Source: Spirochaetaceae bacterium (lineage in GTDB: Bacteria > Spirochaetota > Spirochaetia > Treponematales > Breznakiellaceae). Taken from it: a stretch of DNA of 29,826 nucleotides. How positions within the stretch are numbered: the first letter of the stretch is position 1; each line of letters begins with the position of its first letter. The notes below the pieces were generated by a model. It did no database searches, was not told the DNA's origin, and saw nothing but the letters and a program-made list of their open reading frames with translations. Position numbers and translations under genes: made by a program. Location: positions 1 to 29,826 of the forward strand of contig JAIRPM010000122.1 of the NCBI GenBank assembly GCA_031257075.1. The letters are read 5' to 3'. Positions 6,688 to 14,457 of this stretch are shown piece by piece.

Positions 6688-9591
6688 CTAGTGAAATTCT
6701 CCCCAGCATTTACCGGTTTCTACATTTACACGGAGCGGAATGCGGAGAGGAGCCGCGTTTTCCATAACACGTTTAACAAGAGCGGCAATTTCCGGCGCTT
6801 TTTCTTCATTACATTCCAAAATCAATTCATCGTGTACCTGTAAAAGGATTTTTGTCTCCGCCTGAGGAATAGCGGAAAGGGCAATATCCAAATCAAGCAT
6901 AGCCCGTTTAACAATACCGGCGGCGCTGCCCTGTATAGGCGTGTTGACGGCAATTCGTTCAGCGGCAGCCTTTTCTACTTTGTTCGAAGAATTGATTTGC
7001 CGGATAAAGCGGCGGTGCCCGAACATAGTTGTAACCCAGCCGGTCTTTTCAGTGTCGGCGATGAGAGCGTTGATGAAATTGCGCACACCGGAATAAGTCT
7101 TGAAATAGGCGTTTATAAACGCAAATGCGTTGGGGCGGCTTATAGCAAGGCTGGCGGCAAGGCGGAACGCGCTCATTCCATACATCACTCCAAAGTTGAT
7201 GGTTTTGGCAATACGGCGCTGCGCGGAAGTTACCTCGTCCGGCGTAATGCCGAAAATGAGCGCTGCCGTGCGCCGGTGTACATCTTCGCCGGCGGTAAAT
7301 GAAGCGCACAATTCAACATCCTGCGAAAGATGGGCAAGCACGACAAGTTCAATTTGATTGTAGTCTGCCGAAATAAGGGCGCGCCCTTCGCCGGCGGTAA
7401 ATGCTTGCCGGATACGCCGCCCTTCTTCTTCGCGGATAGGAATGTTCTGCAAATTAGGGTCGCGGCTGGACAGCCTTCCGGTAGCGGTGCCTGTTTGGAA
7501 AAAAGTAGTATGCAGTTTGCCGGAAGAATCCGCCAGTTGACAAAGCGCGTCAACGTAGGTGGTCTTCAGTTTAGAAAGCGTCCGGTGGCGCAAGATTTTC
7601 TTGCAGAGGTCATCTTCGGCGGCAAGGGCTTCCAGTACGCTCACATCCGTTGACCAGCCGGTAGATGTTTTTTTGGTCGGAATAAGCCCGCGCTCGGTAA
7701 AAAGCACATGTTGAAGTTGCAAAGGCGAAGCGAGGTTAAATTCATGACCGACCATAGCCCATGATTCAAACTGAATTGCCGAAAGTTCCCGCGCCAAATC
7801 GTCGCCATAATTCCGTAGTTTCGCTATATCTATACGGATGCCTTCGATTTCCATTTCGGCAAGAACCGGCAATATGGGCATTTCCAGGTCAAAAAACAGT
7901 GCGCCAAGACTGTCTTTCAGGTATTCACGCTCAAACAATTCTTTTAGGCGGAGGCAAAAATCCGCGTCTTCAGCGGAATAGCGGGCGGCAATTTCTAGGG
8001 GAACCGCCTGAAACGTTTTGTTTTTGGGAACAATGCTTTTATACGATATCAAAGCGTGGAACGATAAGTACTGCGCGGCAAGTTTATCAAGCGCATAGGA
8101 CGAATCCGGGTCGATAAGCCAAGCGGCGGTCATTGTATCAAATATTTTTGCTTTCCAGCGGGGAATGCCCCATGCGCGGCTTACTTTGTAATCGAATTTT
8201 GCATTATGGGCGGCAATAGTTATATCAGGGCAGGCAAATATGCCTGACAAGAGGGGCTTAGCCTGCGCTTCAGGGATGAAAGGCGCGTTTAACGCGGCAT
8301 CATCTTCACCATGGGGTAAAAAAGGCACATAGAACGCTTCCCCGGGACGGAGCGCCAACGAACAGCCGACAATTTCCGCGCTTGCTGTTTCCAGCGAACT
8401 TGTTTCAAAGTCGAAGGCAAAGACCTTCTGCGCCGCGGCTTTATCCAAAAGCGCCTTAAAGACATCGATGTTGGTAATATAGTGGTATTCACCATTGGCC
8501 GGAGGAAGTTCATCGGCGCTAGTGAAAAAAACGGTCGATTCGGCAACGCTGTTGATTATGGGTTCCGGCGGAATGCCGGGAATGCCTGCTTTGCCTATGC
8601 GGGAAAGCACCTGAGCCGGTGTTACCGGATTGGTATGAGCCGTCCCCGGTTCTGCCGAAAATTCCTGCGCGATGGTGCGGATTTCATGTTCCCGCAGATA
8701 GGCAGCGGCTTCAGCAAAACAGAAAGAAGGGTCTTTCTGACAGTCAAAAATAGTATCCGGCAACGGGACATCGGTACGAAGCGTAATAAGTTGCCGTGAC
8801 ATAAAAGCATTTTCACGGTTTAGCGCCAGTTTTTTACTTATGGGGGCTTCTATGCCGGCAATGTTTTCATAAATGGTTTCAAGGGTGCCGTACCGCAGCA
8901 TAAGTTTTTGGGCGGTTTTATCTCCTATACCACTAACACCCGGAACGTTGTCCGCATGGTCACCGGTAAGGGAAAGGTAGTCAAGAATTGCGGCAGGCTC
9001 CACGCCCCATTCCTTGCGTACAGCCTCGCTGTCTATTATTTCAAAGCCGTTAAGCAGAGGCTTTGGAAGCAATGTAGCAGTTTTGTTTGCGGGGCTTACA
9101 AAACTCGCCCCGCTGGCCGCTTGTTTTTTTATCGGGCGCAGTTCATAAATGTTTTCGCCTACCAGTTGGAGTAAGTCTTTGTCGCCTGAAACAATATAGC
9201 AGTTACGGTTTGTGTTCCGGTATTTTTGGACGAGTGTCGCTATAATATCGTCCGCTTCAAAACCTTCAACCCGCAAAATAGGAACACCGAGCCGGTTGAG
9301 GAATTCTTCGACAAGCGGCACTTGGGCATGGAGGTCATCCGGTGTTTTTTGCCGGGTTGCTTTGTAAGCCGGATACTGTTCGTGCCGGAATGTTTTGCCA
9401 TAGGGATCAAAAACCGCAGCGATGTCTTTTGGGTGTCTGTCCGAAAGCAAATTGGCAACTATTCTGGAAAATCCGAAAAGTGCCGATACATTTTTTCCTT
9501 TGCTGTTACGCAAAGGCCGTGAAATAAACGCAAAGTATGAGCGATAAATGAGCGCATACGAATCAAGAATGAAAAGCGGAGGTTGTTGCAT
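6688..9591 (-). CDS. polA: DNA polymerase I
   Basis: This 967-residue enzyme does repair synthesis and Okazaki primer removal. The 5'-3' exonuclease (about 1-310) shows GFEADDIIATL, VSGDKDLLQLV and GDHADNVPGVSGIGDKTA, with a roughly 27-residue insertion at about 154-181 relative to E. coli. The proofreading domain appears active: Asp394 and Glu396 (DFETSS), Asn463/Asp467 (AHNAKFD), Tyr538 and Asp542 (YSAEDAD). The polymerase has motif A ADYNQIEL (Asp742), motif B RRIAKTINFGVMYG (Lys796, Phe800, Tyr804) and motif C QVHDEL (Asp921, Glu922). Motif A has Val where most Pol I have Arg after QIEL, which I recall as a treponeme trait. ATG 9591 has no Shine-Dalgarno sequence. A promoter ends 10 bases upstream, so the transcript is probably leaderless or nearly so. 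Confidence 0.97.
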   Translation of the reverse strand: MQQPPLFILDSYALIYRSYFAFISRPLRNSKGKNVSALFGFSRIVANLLSDRHPKDIAAVFDPYGKTFRHEQYPAYKATRQKTPDDLHAQVPLVEEFLNRLGVPILRVEGFEADDIIATLVQKYRNTNRNCYIVSGDKDLLQLVGENIYELRPIKKQAASGASFVSPANKTATLLPKPLLNGFEIIDSEAVRKEWGVEPAAILDYLSLTGDHADNVPGVSGIGDKTAQKLMLRYGTLETIYENIAGIEAPISKKLALNRENAFMSRQLITLRTDVPLPDTIFDCQKDPSFCFAEAAAYLREHEIRTIAQEFSAEPGTAHTNPVTPAQVLSRIGKAGIPGIPPEPIINSVAESTVFFTSADELPPANGEYHYITNIDVFKALLDKAAAQKVFAFDFETSSLETASAEIVGCSLALRPGEAFYVPFLPHGEDDAALNAPFIPEAQAKPLLSGIFACPDITIAAHNAKFDYKVSRAWGIPRWKAKIFDTMTAAWLIDPDSSYALDKLAAQYLSFHALISYKSIVPKNKTFQAVPLEIAARYSAEDADFCLRLKELFEREYLKDSLGALFFDLEMPILPVLAEMEIEGIRIDIAKLRNYGDDLARELSAIQFESWAMVGHEFNLASPLQLQHVLFTERGLIPTKKTSTGWSTDVSVLEALAAEDDLCKKILRHRTLSKLKTTYVDALCQLADSSGKLHTTFFQTGTATGRLSSRDPNLQNIPIREEEGRRIRQAFTAGEGRALISADYNQIELVVLAHLSQDVELCASFTAGEDVHRRTAALIFGITPDEVTSAQRRIAKTINFGVMYGMSAFRLAASLAISRPNAFAFINAYFKTYSGVRNFINALIADTEKTGWVTTMFGHRRFIRQINSSNKVEKAAAERIAVNTPIQGSAAGIVKRAMLDLDIALSAIPQAETKILLQVHDELILECNEEKAPEIAALVKRVMENAAPLRIPLRVNVETGKCWGEFH

Positions 9592-9600
9592 AATTAGTGT

Positions 9601-9629
9601 AGAATACGCATTTTCGTTACAGGCCGCAA
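9601..9629 (-). promoter_or_regulatory. polA promoter
   Basis: On the minus strand TTGCGG (9629-9624) and TATTCT (9606-9601) are 17 bases apart. Initiation is expected near 9594, about 3 bases before the polA ATG. Confidence 0.55.
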
Positions 9630-9694
9630 GGGGTAGGACAACGCGAATTTAGCAAAGCAGGACGGAATTAGCACTCGTATTTGCTACGAATTTT

Positions 9695-9809
9695 CAGCCA
9701 ACAAGGCTGAGAAAGTCCAGCCAACAAGGCTGAGAATCTTCAGCAAACAAGGTTGAGGAAGTCCAGCCAACAAGGCTGAGAATCCGCAGCAACCAAGGCT
9801 GCGATTTCA
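9695..9809. repeat. Five tandem 23-bp repeats, each an inverted repeat
   Basis: Units start at 9695, 9718, 9741, 9764 and 9787, an exact 23-base period. The core CAGCCAACAAGGCTGAG is identical in units 1, 2 and 4; units 3 and 5 have two and three substitutions. Each core can fold as CAGCC-AACAA-GGCTG. The 6-base tails alternate (AAAGTC, AATCTT, GAAGTC, AATCCG), suggesting an underlying 46-base double unit. In units 3 and 5 the arms are changed in ways that weaken pairing. Confidence 0.92.
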
Positions 9810-9833
9810 CGGCAAATGTGTCCTGCTGCCTCA

Positions 9834-9862
9834 TTGACCACTATGCCGTGTTTCTTGATTAT
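9834..9862 (+). promoter_or_regulatory. Promoter of the thioredoxin lipoprotein/CcdA operon
   Basis: TTGACC (9834-9839) and GATTAT (9857-9862) are 17 bases apart. The predicted leader is about 35 bases and includes the GGAG ribosome binding site at 9892-9895. Confidence 0.5.
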
Positions 9863-9903
9863 GTTGAAAGAAGCGGGCTTTGTTCCGCATTGGAGATTTT
9901 ACG

Positions 9904-10458
9904 ATGAAAAATAAATGCCTTATGTTTGCGCTCTGCGTTGGAATGACCGGCTGCCATGCATCAGCCAATTCCGGTTTCCCTCAAAAAGTGAAAGATGCTT
10001 TTGGAAAAGCGCAGTTGCCTTTGTTCCAGGAAAAAAGAGCGGCAAAAGATTTTACCTTGCAATCTATTGATGGCAAAACAATAACGTTGAGCGCCTTGAA
10101 AGGCAACGTTGTTTTTTTAAATTTTTGGGCAACATGGTGCCCGCCATGCCGGGCCGAAATGCCTTCGATGGACGGCCTTTACCGGCGTTTCAAAGACAGC
10201 GGCCTTGAAATGGTTGCTGTTGACATTATGGAAGAACAGCCCGCTGTAGGCGCGTTTATCCGCAAAGGCAATTTTGCGTTTCCGGCCGCAATTGACAGCG
10301 ATGGCAAGGTCAGTTCCGCTTACGGTATTCAAGCGGTTCCGGCAACTTTTGTTCTTGACCGCGACGGCGCTATCATCCTTTCCGCTGTAGGAGGCCGTGA
10401 TTGGAATACGCCTGAAGTAGCGGCCGCTTTTGAAACATTACTGGAAAATGGGGAATAA
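9904..10458 (+). CDS. TlpA/ResA-type thioredoxin-fold lipoprotein
   Basis: This 184-residue protein has a short lipoprotein signal (MKNK, hydrophobic core, lipobox MTGC with Cys17) and a TlpA-like thioredoxin fold. The redox motif WATWCPPC has Cys79 and Cys82. The cis-proline is Pro146 (AVPATF). The AhpC/TSA-like segment DFTLQSIDGKTITLSALKG is typical of TlpA/ResA proteins. It probably acts as a membrane-anchored periplasmic thiol-disulfide reductase. ATG 9904 is chosen because GGAG lies 8 bases upstream and the signal peptide starts there; a TTG at 9880 would only extend the frame by 8 residues. The gene overlaps the CcdA homologue by 11 bases, which supplies the obvious electron donor. Confidence 0.9.
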   Translation: MKNKCLMFALCVGMTGCHASANSGFPQKVKDAFGKAQLPLFQEKRAAKDFTLQSIDGKTITLSALKGNVVFLNFWATWCPPCRAEMPSMDGLYRRFKDSGLEMVAVDIMEEQPAVGAFIRKGNFAFPAAIDSDGKVSSAYGIQAVPATFVLDRDGAIILSAVGGRDWNTPEVAAAFETLLENGE

Positions 10459-11464
10459 TATATCAATACTGGCGGCTTTTGCCGCCGGCATACTGTCCTT
10501 TTTATCCCCCTGCGTCTTCCCGCTTTTTGGAAGTTATCTTGCGTTTATAAGCGGCAGCGCCGCGCCGCAAACCGGTGCGGACAGCAAAAGACACTTCTTT
10601 TCAAAACAAAGCCTCCATATTGTAGTGTGTACGCTCTTTTTTATAGGAGGATTTACCGTAATCTTTTCGATACTCAGCATTGTACTGTACGGCTTTTTCC
10701 TGGTTATGAGCGGAATCGGCGTAATTCTCAATATTATAGCAGGCGCTATTGTCATAATTCTTGGCCTGAATATTTTGTTCGGCTTTATCCCGTTTCTAAA
10801 ATATGACGATTCGGGAGACGGCTGCGAAATGTGCGCCCTTGAAAATACGGTTCTCGCGGCGCGAAAAGGCTCTGTCCTGCATTCGTCACACAAACCGCAG
10901 GGATTTGCGGGCGCGTTTCTTGCGGGAGTAGCGTTTGGCGCGGGCTGGACACCATGCGTAGGCGCATTTTTAGGCAGCATACTGCTTATGGCAAGCCAAA
11001 GCAGCACACTGTCGCGCGCGGCAATGTGCCTTGTCGCATATTCCGCCGGATTAGGTGTCCCTTTTCTGGTAGTAAGTTTTTTCTGGGCATACCTTTTGGA
11101 AAAAATCCACGGTTACACCCGTTTTTTACCGCTTCTCAAACGGGCAAGCGGCATATTTTTGATACTTGCCGGTTTGTTGATGGCGGCAGGGCGTTTTAGC
11201 GCCTTTAACAGAGCACTCGCGCAGGCTGCCTATGCTCTTTATACCTGGTCTCAAAGCGGCAGTCCCGCTGTCCGTATTCTGCCCGCTGTCCTGTTTGGCC
11301 TTTGCGCCCTTGTCCCCCTTGCCGTCCGGCTGTATCAACGAAAGAGAAAAACGGCGCTTTGCTGGGCAGCCGCGCTCGTTTTTCTGGCGCTTGCCGCGAC
11401 AAGCGCTGCCGGTTTGTTTAATCCCGCCGCTTTCGTTTCCCATTGGCTCACATTCAGCGTTTAA
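10448..11464 (+). CDS. CcdA/DsbD-type transmembrane thiol-disulfide electron carrier
   Basis: This 338-residue polytopic protein passes electrons from cytoplasmic thioredoxin across the membrane. It has the two conserved cysteines of the CcdA/DsbD-beta family: Cys22 in LSPCVFPLFGSY and Cys170 in GAGWTPCVGAFLG. Six canonical helices are followed by roughly 90 extra residues with at least two more hydrophobic segments (about 275-292 and 303-322). The loop after helix 3 is longer than in minimal CcdA and carries an extra CxxC (Cys126, Cys129, in GDGCEMCALEN). The gene starts at ATG 10448, inside the last codons of the thioredoxin gene, so the two are translationally coupled; TTG 10430 is a weaker alternative start. 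Confidence 0.9.
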   Translation: MGNNISILAAFAAGILSFLSPCVFPLFGSYLAFISGSAAPQTGADSKRHFFSKQSLHIVVCTLFFIGGFTVIFSILSIVLYGFFLVMSGIGVILNIIAGAIVIILGLNILFGFIPFLKYDDSGDGCEMCALENTVLAARKGSVLHSSHKPQGFAGAFLAGVAFGAGWTPCVGAFLGSILLMASQSSTLSRAAMCLVAYSAGLGVPFLVVSFFWAYLLEKIHGYTRFLPLLKRASGIFLILAGLLMAAGRFSAFNRALAQAAYALYTWSQSGSPAVRILPAVLFGLCALVPLAVRLYQRKRKTALCWAAALVFLALAATSAAGLFNPAAFVSHWLTFSV

Positions 11465-11500
11465 TGCTGCCCTATAAATCAGGCAGGCTCAAATTAACTA

Positions 11501-11528
11501 TTAAGTTCAATGGCGTATATGCCGATAA
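11501..11528 (+). promoter_or_regulatory. Sigma-28 (FliA)-like promoter
   Basis: GCCGATAA at 11521-11528 is an exact match to the flagellar sigma-28 -10 consensus. TTAAGTTC at 11501-11508 matches 6 of 8 positions of the -35 consensus TAAAGTTT, with a 12-base spacer (11 is usual). It would give a leader of about 53 bases for the exported protein gene at 11589. A TATAGT at 11534-11539 has no good -35. Confidence 0.4.
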
Positions 11529-11588
11529 TGGGGTATAGTTTATTTTCGGCGCGGGACAATGGGGCGCCGTAGAGAGTAGGAGCAAGAA

Positions 11589-12605
11589 GTGCGTGAACAG
11601 CGGATATTGGCGTCGGGCATGATGCTGCTTATAGCAGGCGGTTTTGTTTTTGGTGTGGACGGAGCGGCAAAAACAAGTTCAAAGAAAGGTTATACACAAA
11701 CAGCGTATACGCAAATGGCAGCAGAAGTAACCGTAAAAGAAGAAACACCGGCTCCCGTGAGCGAGCCGGTGCGTTCGGATACTACGCCGCCGCCGGAAAA
11801 GAAAGAATTTAAGCCTGACCCCTCACTGCGTCCCAATTCAATACTGTTAGAGAATGACATACTCGCGTTTTACGGGCATCCCAATTCAAAAAACATGGGC
11901 GTACTAGGCCGGCATTCAAAAGAAGTGCTGCTGGAACGCTTAAATGAATTTGCGAAAGATTACAAAGCGGTAAGCGGGGGCAGGAATATTATCAAAGCGT
12001 TTTATATCATTTACGCAACCTGCTGGCCGGAAGGTGAAGTAGGTATCATCAACAAAGACACATTGCAGCAATACATTGACTTTGCGGCGCAGAACGGTAT
12101 GCTCGTTTTTCTTGACCACCAAATAGGAAAGTACGACCCGATTAAATCGCTGCAACGGATGCTGCCCTACTTGAAATATCCCAATGTACACCTTGCGCTT
12201 GACCCCGAATGGCGTACTACCAAACCAATGCAGGAAATAGGCAGTGTTACCGCAGATGAAATAAATCAGGCTCAAAAAATAATGCAGGACTATATGACCG
12301 AAAACAATATACCCGGTGAGCGTATGCTTGTAATTCATCAGTTCAATGCCGTAATGATAAAAAACCGCAGCGCGGTCAAGGCCGATAAAGAAAATGTACG
12401 TCTTGTACTCTGTATGGACGGGCACGGCAATCCGGCAAAGAAACGCGGCACATACGCTTTCAACGCCGAAGCGACAAACATACCGATAAAAGCGTTCAAA
12501 CTCTTTTTGAATGAAAAGGGAAATACCGGCATTGACGAGCCTATACTCAGCCCCGCGCAAGTGTACGCGCTCAATCCCCGCCCGTACATCATTATGTATC
12601 AATAA
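11589..12605 (+). CDS. Exported protein of unknown function, probable alpha/beta-barrel fold
   Basis: This 338-residue protein starts at GTG 11589, with TAGGAG 6 bases upstream. It has an N-terminal hydrophobic segment (about 6-22, a signal peptide or anchor), then a Pro/Glu-rich spacer (about 45-80), then a folded domain. The domain shows FYGHP (94-98), GVLG, FLDHQIGK (174-181), ALDPEWR (203-209), VIHQF (248-252), CMDGHG (275-280) and a C-terminal PRPYIIMYQ. From memory, the same order of motifs occurs in an uncharacterised family of secreted proteins, mainly in Actinobacteria. The regularly spaced strand-end acids and histidines suggest a TIM-barrel hydrolase, with Asp205, Glu207 and Asp277 as candidate active-site residues. 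That function is inference. A sigma-28-like promoter lies upstream. Confidence 0.8.
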   Translation: MREQRILASGMMLLIAGGFVFGVDGAAKTSSKKGYTQTAYTQMAAEVTVKEETPAPVSEPVRSDTTPPPEKKEFKPDPSLRPNSILLENDILAFYGHPNSKNMGVLGRHSKEVLLERLNEFAKDYKAVSGGRNIIKAFYIIYATCWPEGEVGIINKDTLQQYIDFAAQNGMLVFLDHQIGKYDPIKSLQRMLPYLKYPNVHLALDPEWRTTKPMQEIGSVTADEINQAQKIMQDYMTENNIPGERMLVIHQFNAVMIKNRSAVKADKENVRLVLCMDGHGNPAKKRGTYAFNAEATNIPIKAFKLFLNEKGNTGIDEPILSPAQVYALNPRPYIIMYQ

Positions 12606-12631
12606 TTTCCGCAAACTACCGGTGCTTTGGC

Positions 12632-12687
12632 AAGGAAGGCTTCATTACCGCACGGCAAAATCCGGCGGTAATGAGAAGCGCCTCCTT
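12632..12687. terminator. Hairpin between convergent genes
   Basis: AAGGAAGGC-TTC-ATTACCG (12632-12650) pairs imperfectly with CGGTAATG-AGAA-GCGCCTCCTT (12666-12687) around a 15-base loop. It ends on the antiporter stop codon, has only a short T run on the plus side, and may terminate transcription from the left. Confidence 0.45.
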
Positions 12688-14254
12688 ATTTATCGTCCGT
12701 CATAGTGTATTTTAATTTGGGCAGAATGAGCAATGCCGCTATGAGCAGCGCCAGCGTGCCGGGAAGCGCAAGAATGACTGTTCCCGTATAACCAAGCGAC
12801 TCATTTGCAAGACCGACAACCAAATACCCTATAAAACAAACGGCGGCAACAAGCATAGCATACGGCGTTTGCGTTGTAACGTGGTCAAGGTGATTGCACC
12901 CCGCGCCGGTGGACGCAAGAATCGTAGTATCTGAAATCGGGGAGCAATGGTCGCCAAAAACCGAACCGCCCATAACCGCCGAAAGCGCCGGTATCGACAA
13001 ATGGGGCGCTACTTTGTAGCACACCGTTATTGAAATCGGGATGAGAATGCCAAAAGTGCCCCAAGCCGTGCCGGTTGAATAGGCTATGCCGCAGGCGGCA
13101 ATGAAAAGAATAGCCGGAATTAGACAAACCGGGATGTTTGAGTCGCGGATAAGGGATGCTATGTAATCGCCCGTGTTCAGCATGTTTTTGCAGACGGCGG
13201 CAATCGTCCATGCCAGTGTCAAAATCAGAATGGCGGGCACCATAGCCTTTACGCCCGCTGTTATGCTGGCAAAGTAATCCTTGAATGAAATCAATTTGCG
13301 CGGTACATAAATAAAGAACGCCGCTACCAGAGTAACAAATCCGCCCATCGACAACGCCATGTTTGCGTCAGTGTCGGCAAAAGCGTCTATGACTGATTTG
13401 CCGTTCCCATCCCAAAGCCCTCCGTAGTACAGCATTGACAAGATACAGACAACCACGAGTACGACTACCGGGCTTATCAAATCAAAAACACGCCCCTTGT
13501 CCGATACTTCCAATTTGGCAATATCATCGTTTACCGCGATGTCCGCATCTTTCAAAGAATCCGTTTGCGCCGCGCGTTTTTCGGCCCTTTCCATAGGCCC
13601 GAAATCGCCTTTTTCACGGGCGGAAATCCATAAAACCATAAAGATGGTAAGGAAAGCATAAAAGTTGTAAGGAATCGCGTACAAAAAGGCTTGCAGACCG
13701 CTAATCCCCGCTTCTGCCGGGAAATAACCCGCCGCGGAAGCCGACCATGACGAAATCGGCGCTATAACGCAAATCGGCGCCGCGGTCGCGTCTATCAGAT
13801 AAGCGAGTTTCTCCCGTGAAATCTTAAAGCGGTCGGTAACAGGCTTCATCACCGTCCCTACAGTTAGACAGTTAAAATAGTCGTCAATAAAAATTATCAG
13901 TCCCAAAAAAGCTGTGGTAAGCCGCGCACCCCGCTTGGTTTTGAGGCGTTCACCGGCCCAAATACCGTAGGCACGGGCACCGCCGGCACGGGTTATCAAC
14001 GCCACAAGCGCTCCCAGAAGGGACAGAAAAATTATCATTGACGCTTTTCCGCCCACATTCTCGACAATCGCGCTGACGGTGCTGTTAAACACGCCTACCA
14101 GCCCTGCGCCGGTAAACGCTCCGTAAATCACAGTGCCGGACAAAATTCCCAGCACCAGTGAAAAAATTACTTCTTTAGTAATCAAAGCGAGCGCTATTGC
14201 CAATAACGGCGGAAGCACCGAAAGCGCTCCCGCCTGTATTGCTTCAATCTCCAT
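12686..14254 (-). CDS. nhaC: NhaC-family Na+/H+ antiporter-like transporter
   Basis: This 522-residue polytopic membrane protein has about a dozen hydrophobic segments and a charged cytoplasmic loop at about 212-255. The conserved segments FIDDYFNCLTVGTVMKPVTD (122-141), APISSWSASA, ACGIAYSTGTAWGTFGILIP and GDHCSPISDTT (434-444) are typical of the NhaC antiporter superfamily. Members exchange Na+ and H+, but some are organic acid or amino acid transporters, so substrate is not certain. ATG 14254 has AAGGAG 5 bases upstream. It appears to be a single-gene unit, convergent with the exported protein gene and divergent from the amidase. Confidence 0.88.
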   Translation of the reverse strand: MEIEAIQAGALSVLPPLLAIALALITKEVIFSLVLGILSGTVIYGAFTGAGLVGVFNSTVSAIVENVGGKASMIIFLSLLGALVALITRAGGARAYGIWAGERLKTKRGARLTTAFLGLIIFIDDYFNCLTVGTVMKPVTDRFKISREKLAYLIDATAAPICVIAPISSWSASAAGYFPAEAGISGLQAFLYAIPYNFYAFLTIFMVLWISAREKGDFGPMERAEKRAAQTDSLKDADIAVNDDIAKLEVSDKGRVFDLISPVVVLVVVCILSMLYYGGLWDGNGKSVIDAFADTDANMALSMGGFVTLVAAFFIYVPRKLISFKDYFASITAGVKAMVPAILILTLAWTIAAVCKNMLNTGDYIASLIRDSNIPVCLIPAILFIAACGIAYSTGTAWGTFGILIPISITVCYKVAPHLSIPALSAVMGGSVFGDHCSPISDTTILASTGAGCNHLDHVTTQTPYAMLVAAVCFIGYLVVGLANESLGYTGTVILALPGTLALLIAALLILPKLKYTMTDDK

Positions 14255-14314
14255 AAAAACTCCTTAAATCATTGAGGCACTCACAAAAACCGGTTGGTTT
14301 CGCAACTGCCTCTT

Positions 14315-14357
14315 GGCCAACGCTGATTAGCATCAAGTTAATCAGCGTTGCCCTTAG
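14315..14357. repeat. Dispersed palindrome, copy 1
   Basis: AACGCTGATTA (14319-14329) and TAATCAGCGTT (14339-14349) form a perfect 11-bp stem with a 9-base loop, followed by GCCCTTAG. It shares GCTGATTA, TAATC-GCG and TGCCCT with the elements at 17288 and 18144. Confidence 0.7.
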
Positions 14358-14457
14358 TTTATACGGTTTTTGAGAGCAAAGAGAAGGTGCTTCTCCGGCA
14401 CAGGGCTGACTGTCGCCCTTTTATTTTCATAGGAAAAAGCCGATAATAGGTAGTAAG

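Larger units (their letters stand above)
9592..9903. other. Divergent intergenic region between polA and the TlpA/CcdA operon
   Basis: These 312 bases contain no credible gene. They hold the polA promoter on the left, the promoter of the thioredoxin lipoprotein gene on the right, and a five-unit hairpin repeat array between. The array is bracketed by an 8-bp inverted repeat (AGCAGGAC 9656-9663, GTCCTGCT 9820-9827). A further inverted pair, CACGGCA and TGCCGTG, spans the right-hand promoter. Confidence 0.7.

Noticed and set aside
6997..9527. Several open frames of 60-120 codons antisense to polA
   Set aside because: Composition and lack of start signals mark them as shadows of the polA reading frame.
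9695..9809. CRISPR array
   Set aside because: Repeat cores are separated by only 6-base tails, with no room for spacers, and no cas genes are in the window.
14403..14429. AGGGC/GCCCT hairpin with T-rich tail as a terminator
   Set aside because: The stem is only 5 bp and there is no plus-strand gene upstream for it to terminate.
14439..14446. GCCGATAA upstream of the amidase gene as a second sigma-28 promoter
   Set aside because: There is no matching -35, and the predicted start would fall about 5 bases from the GTG. One such 8-mer is expected by chance in a window this size.
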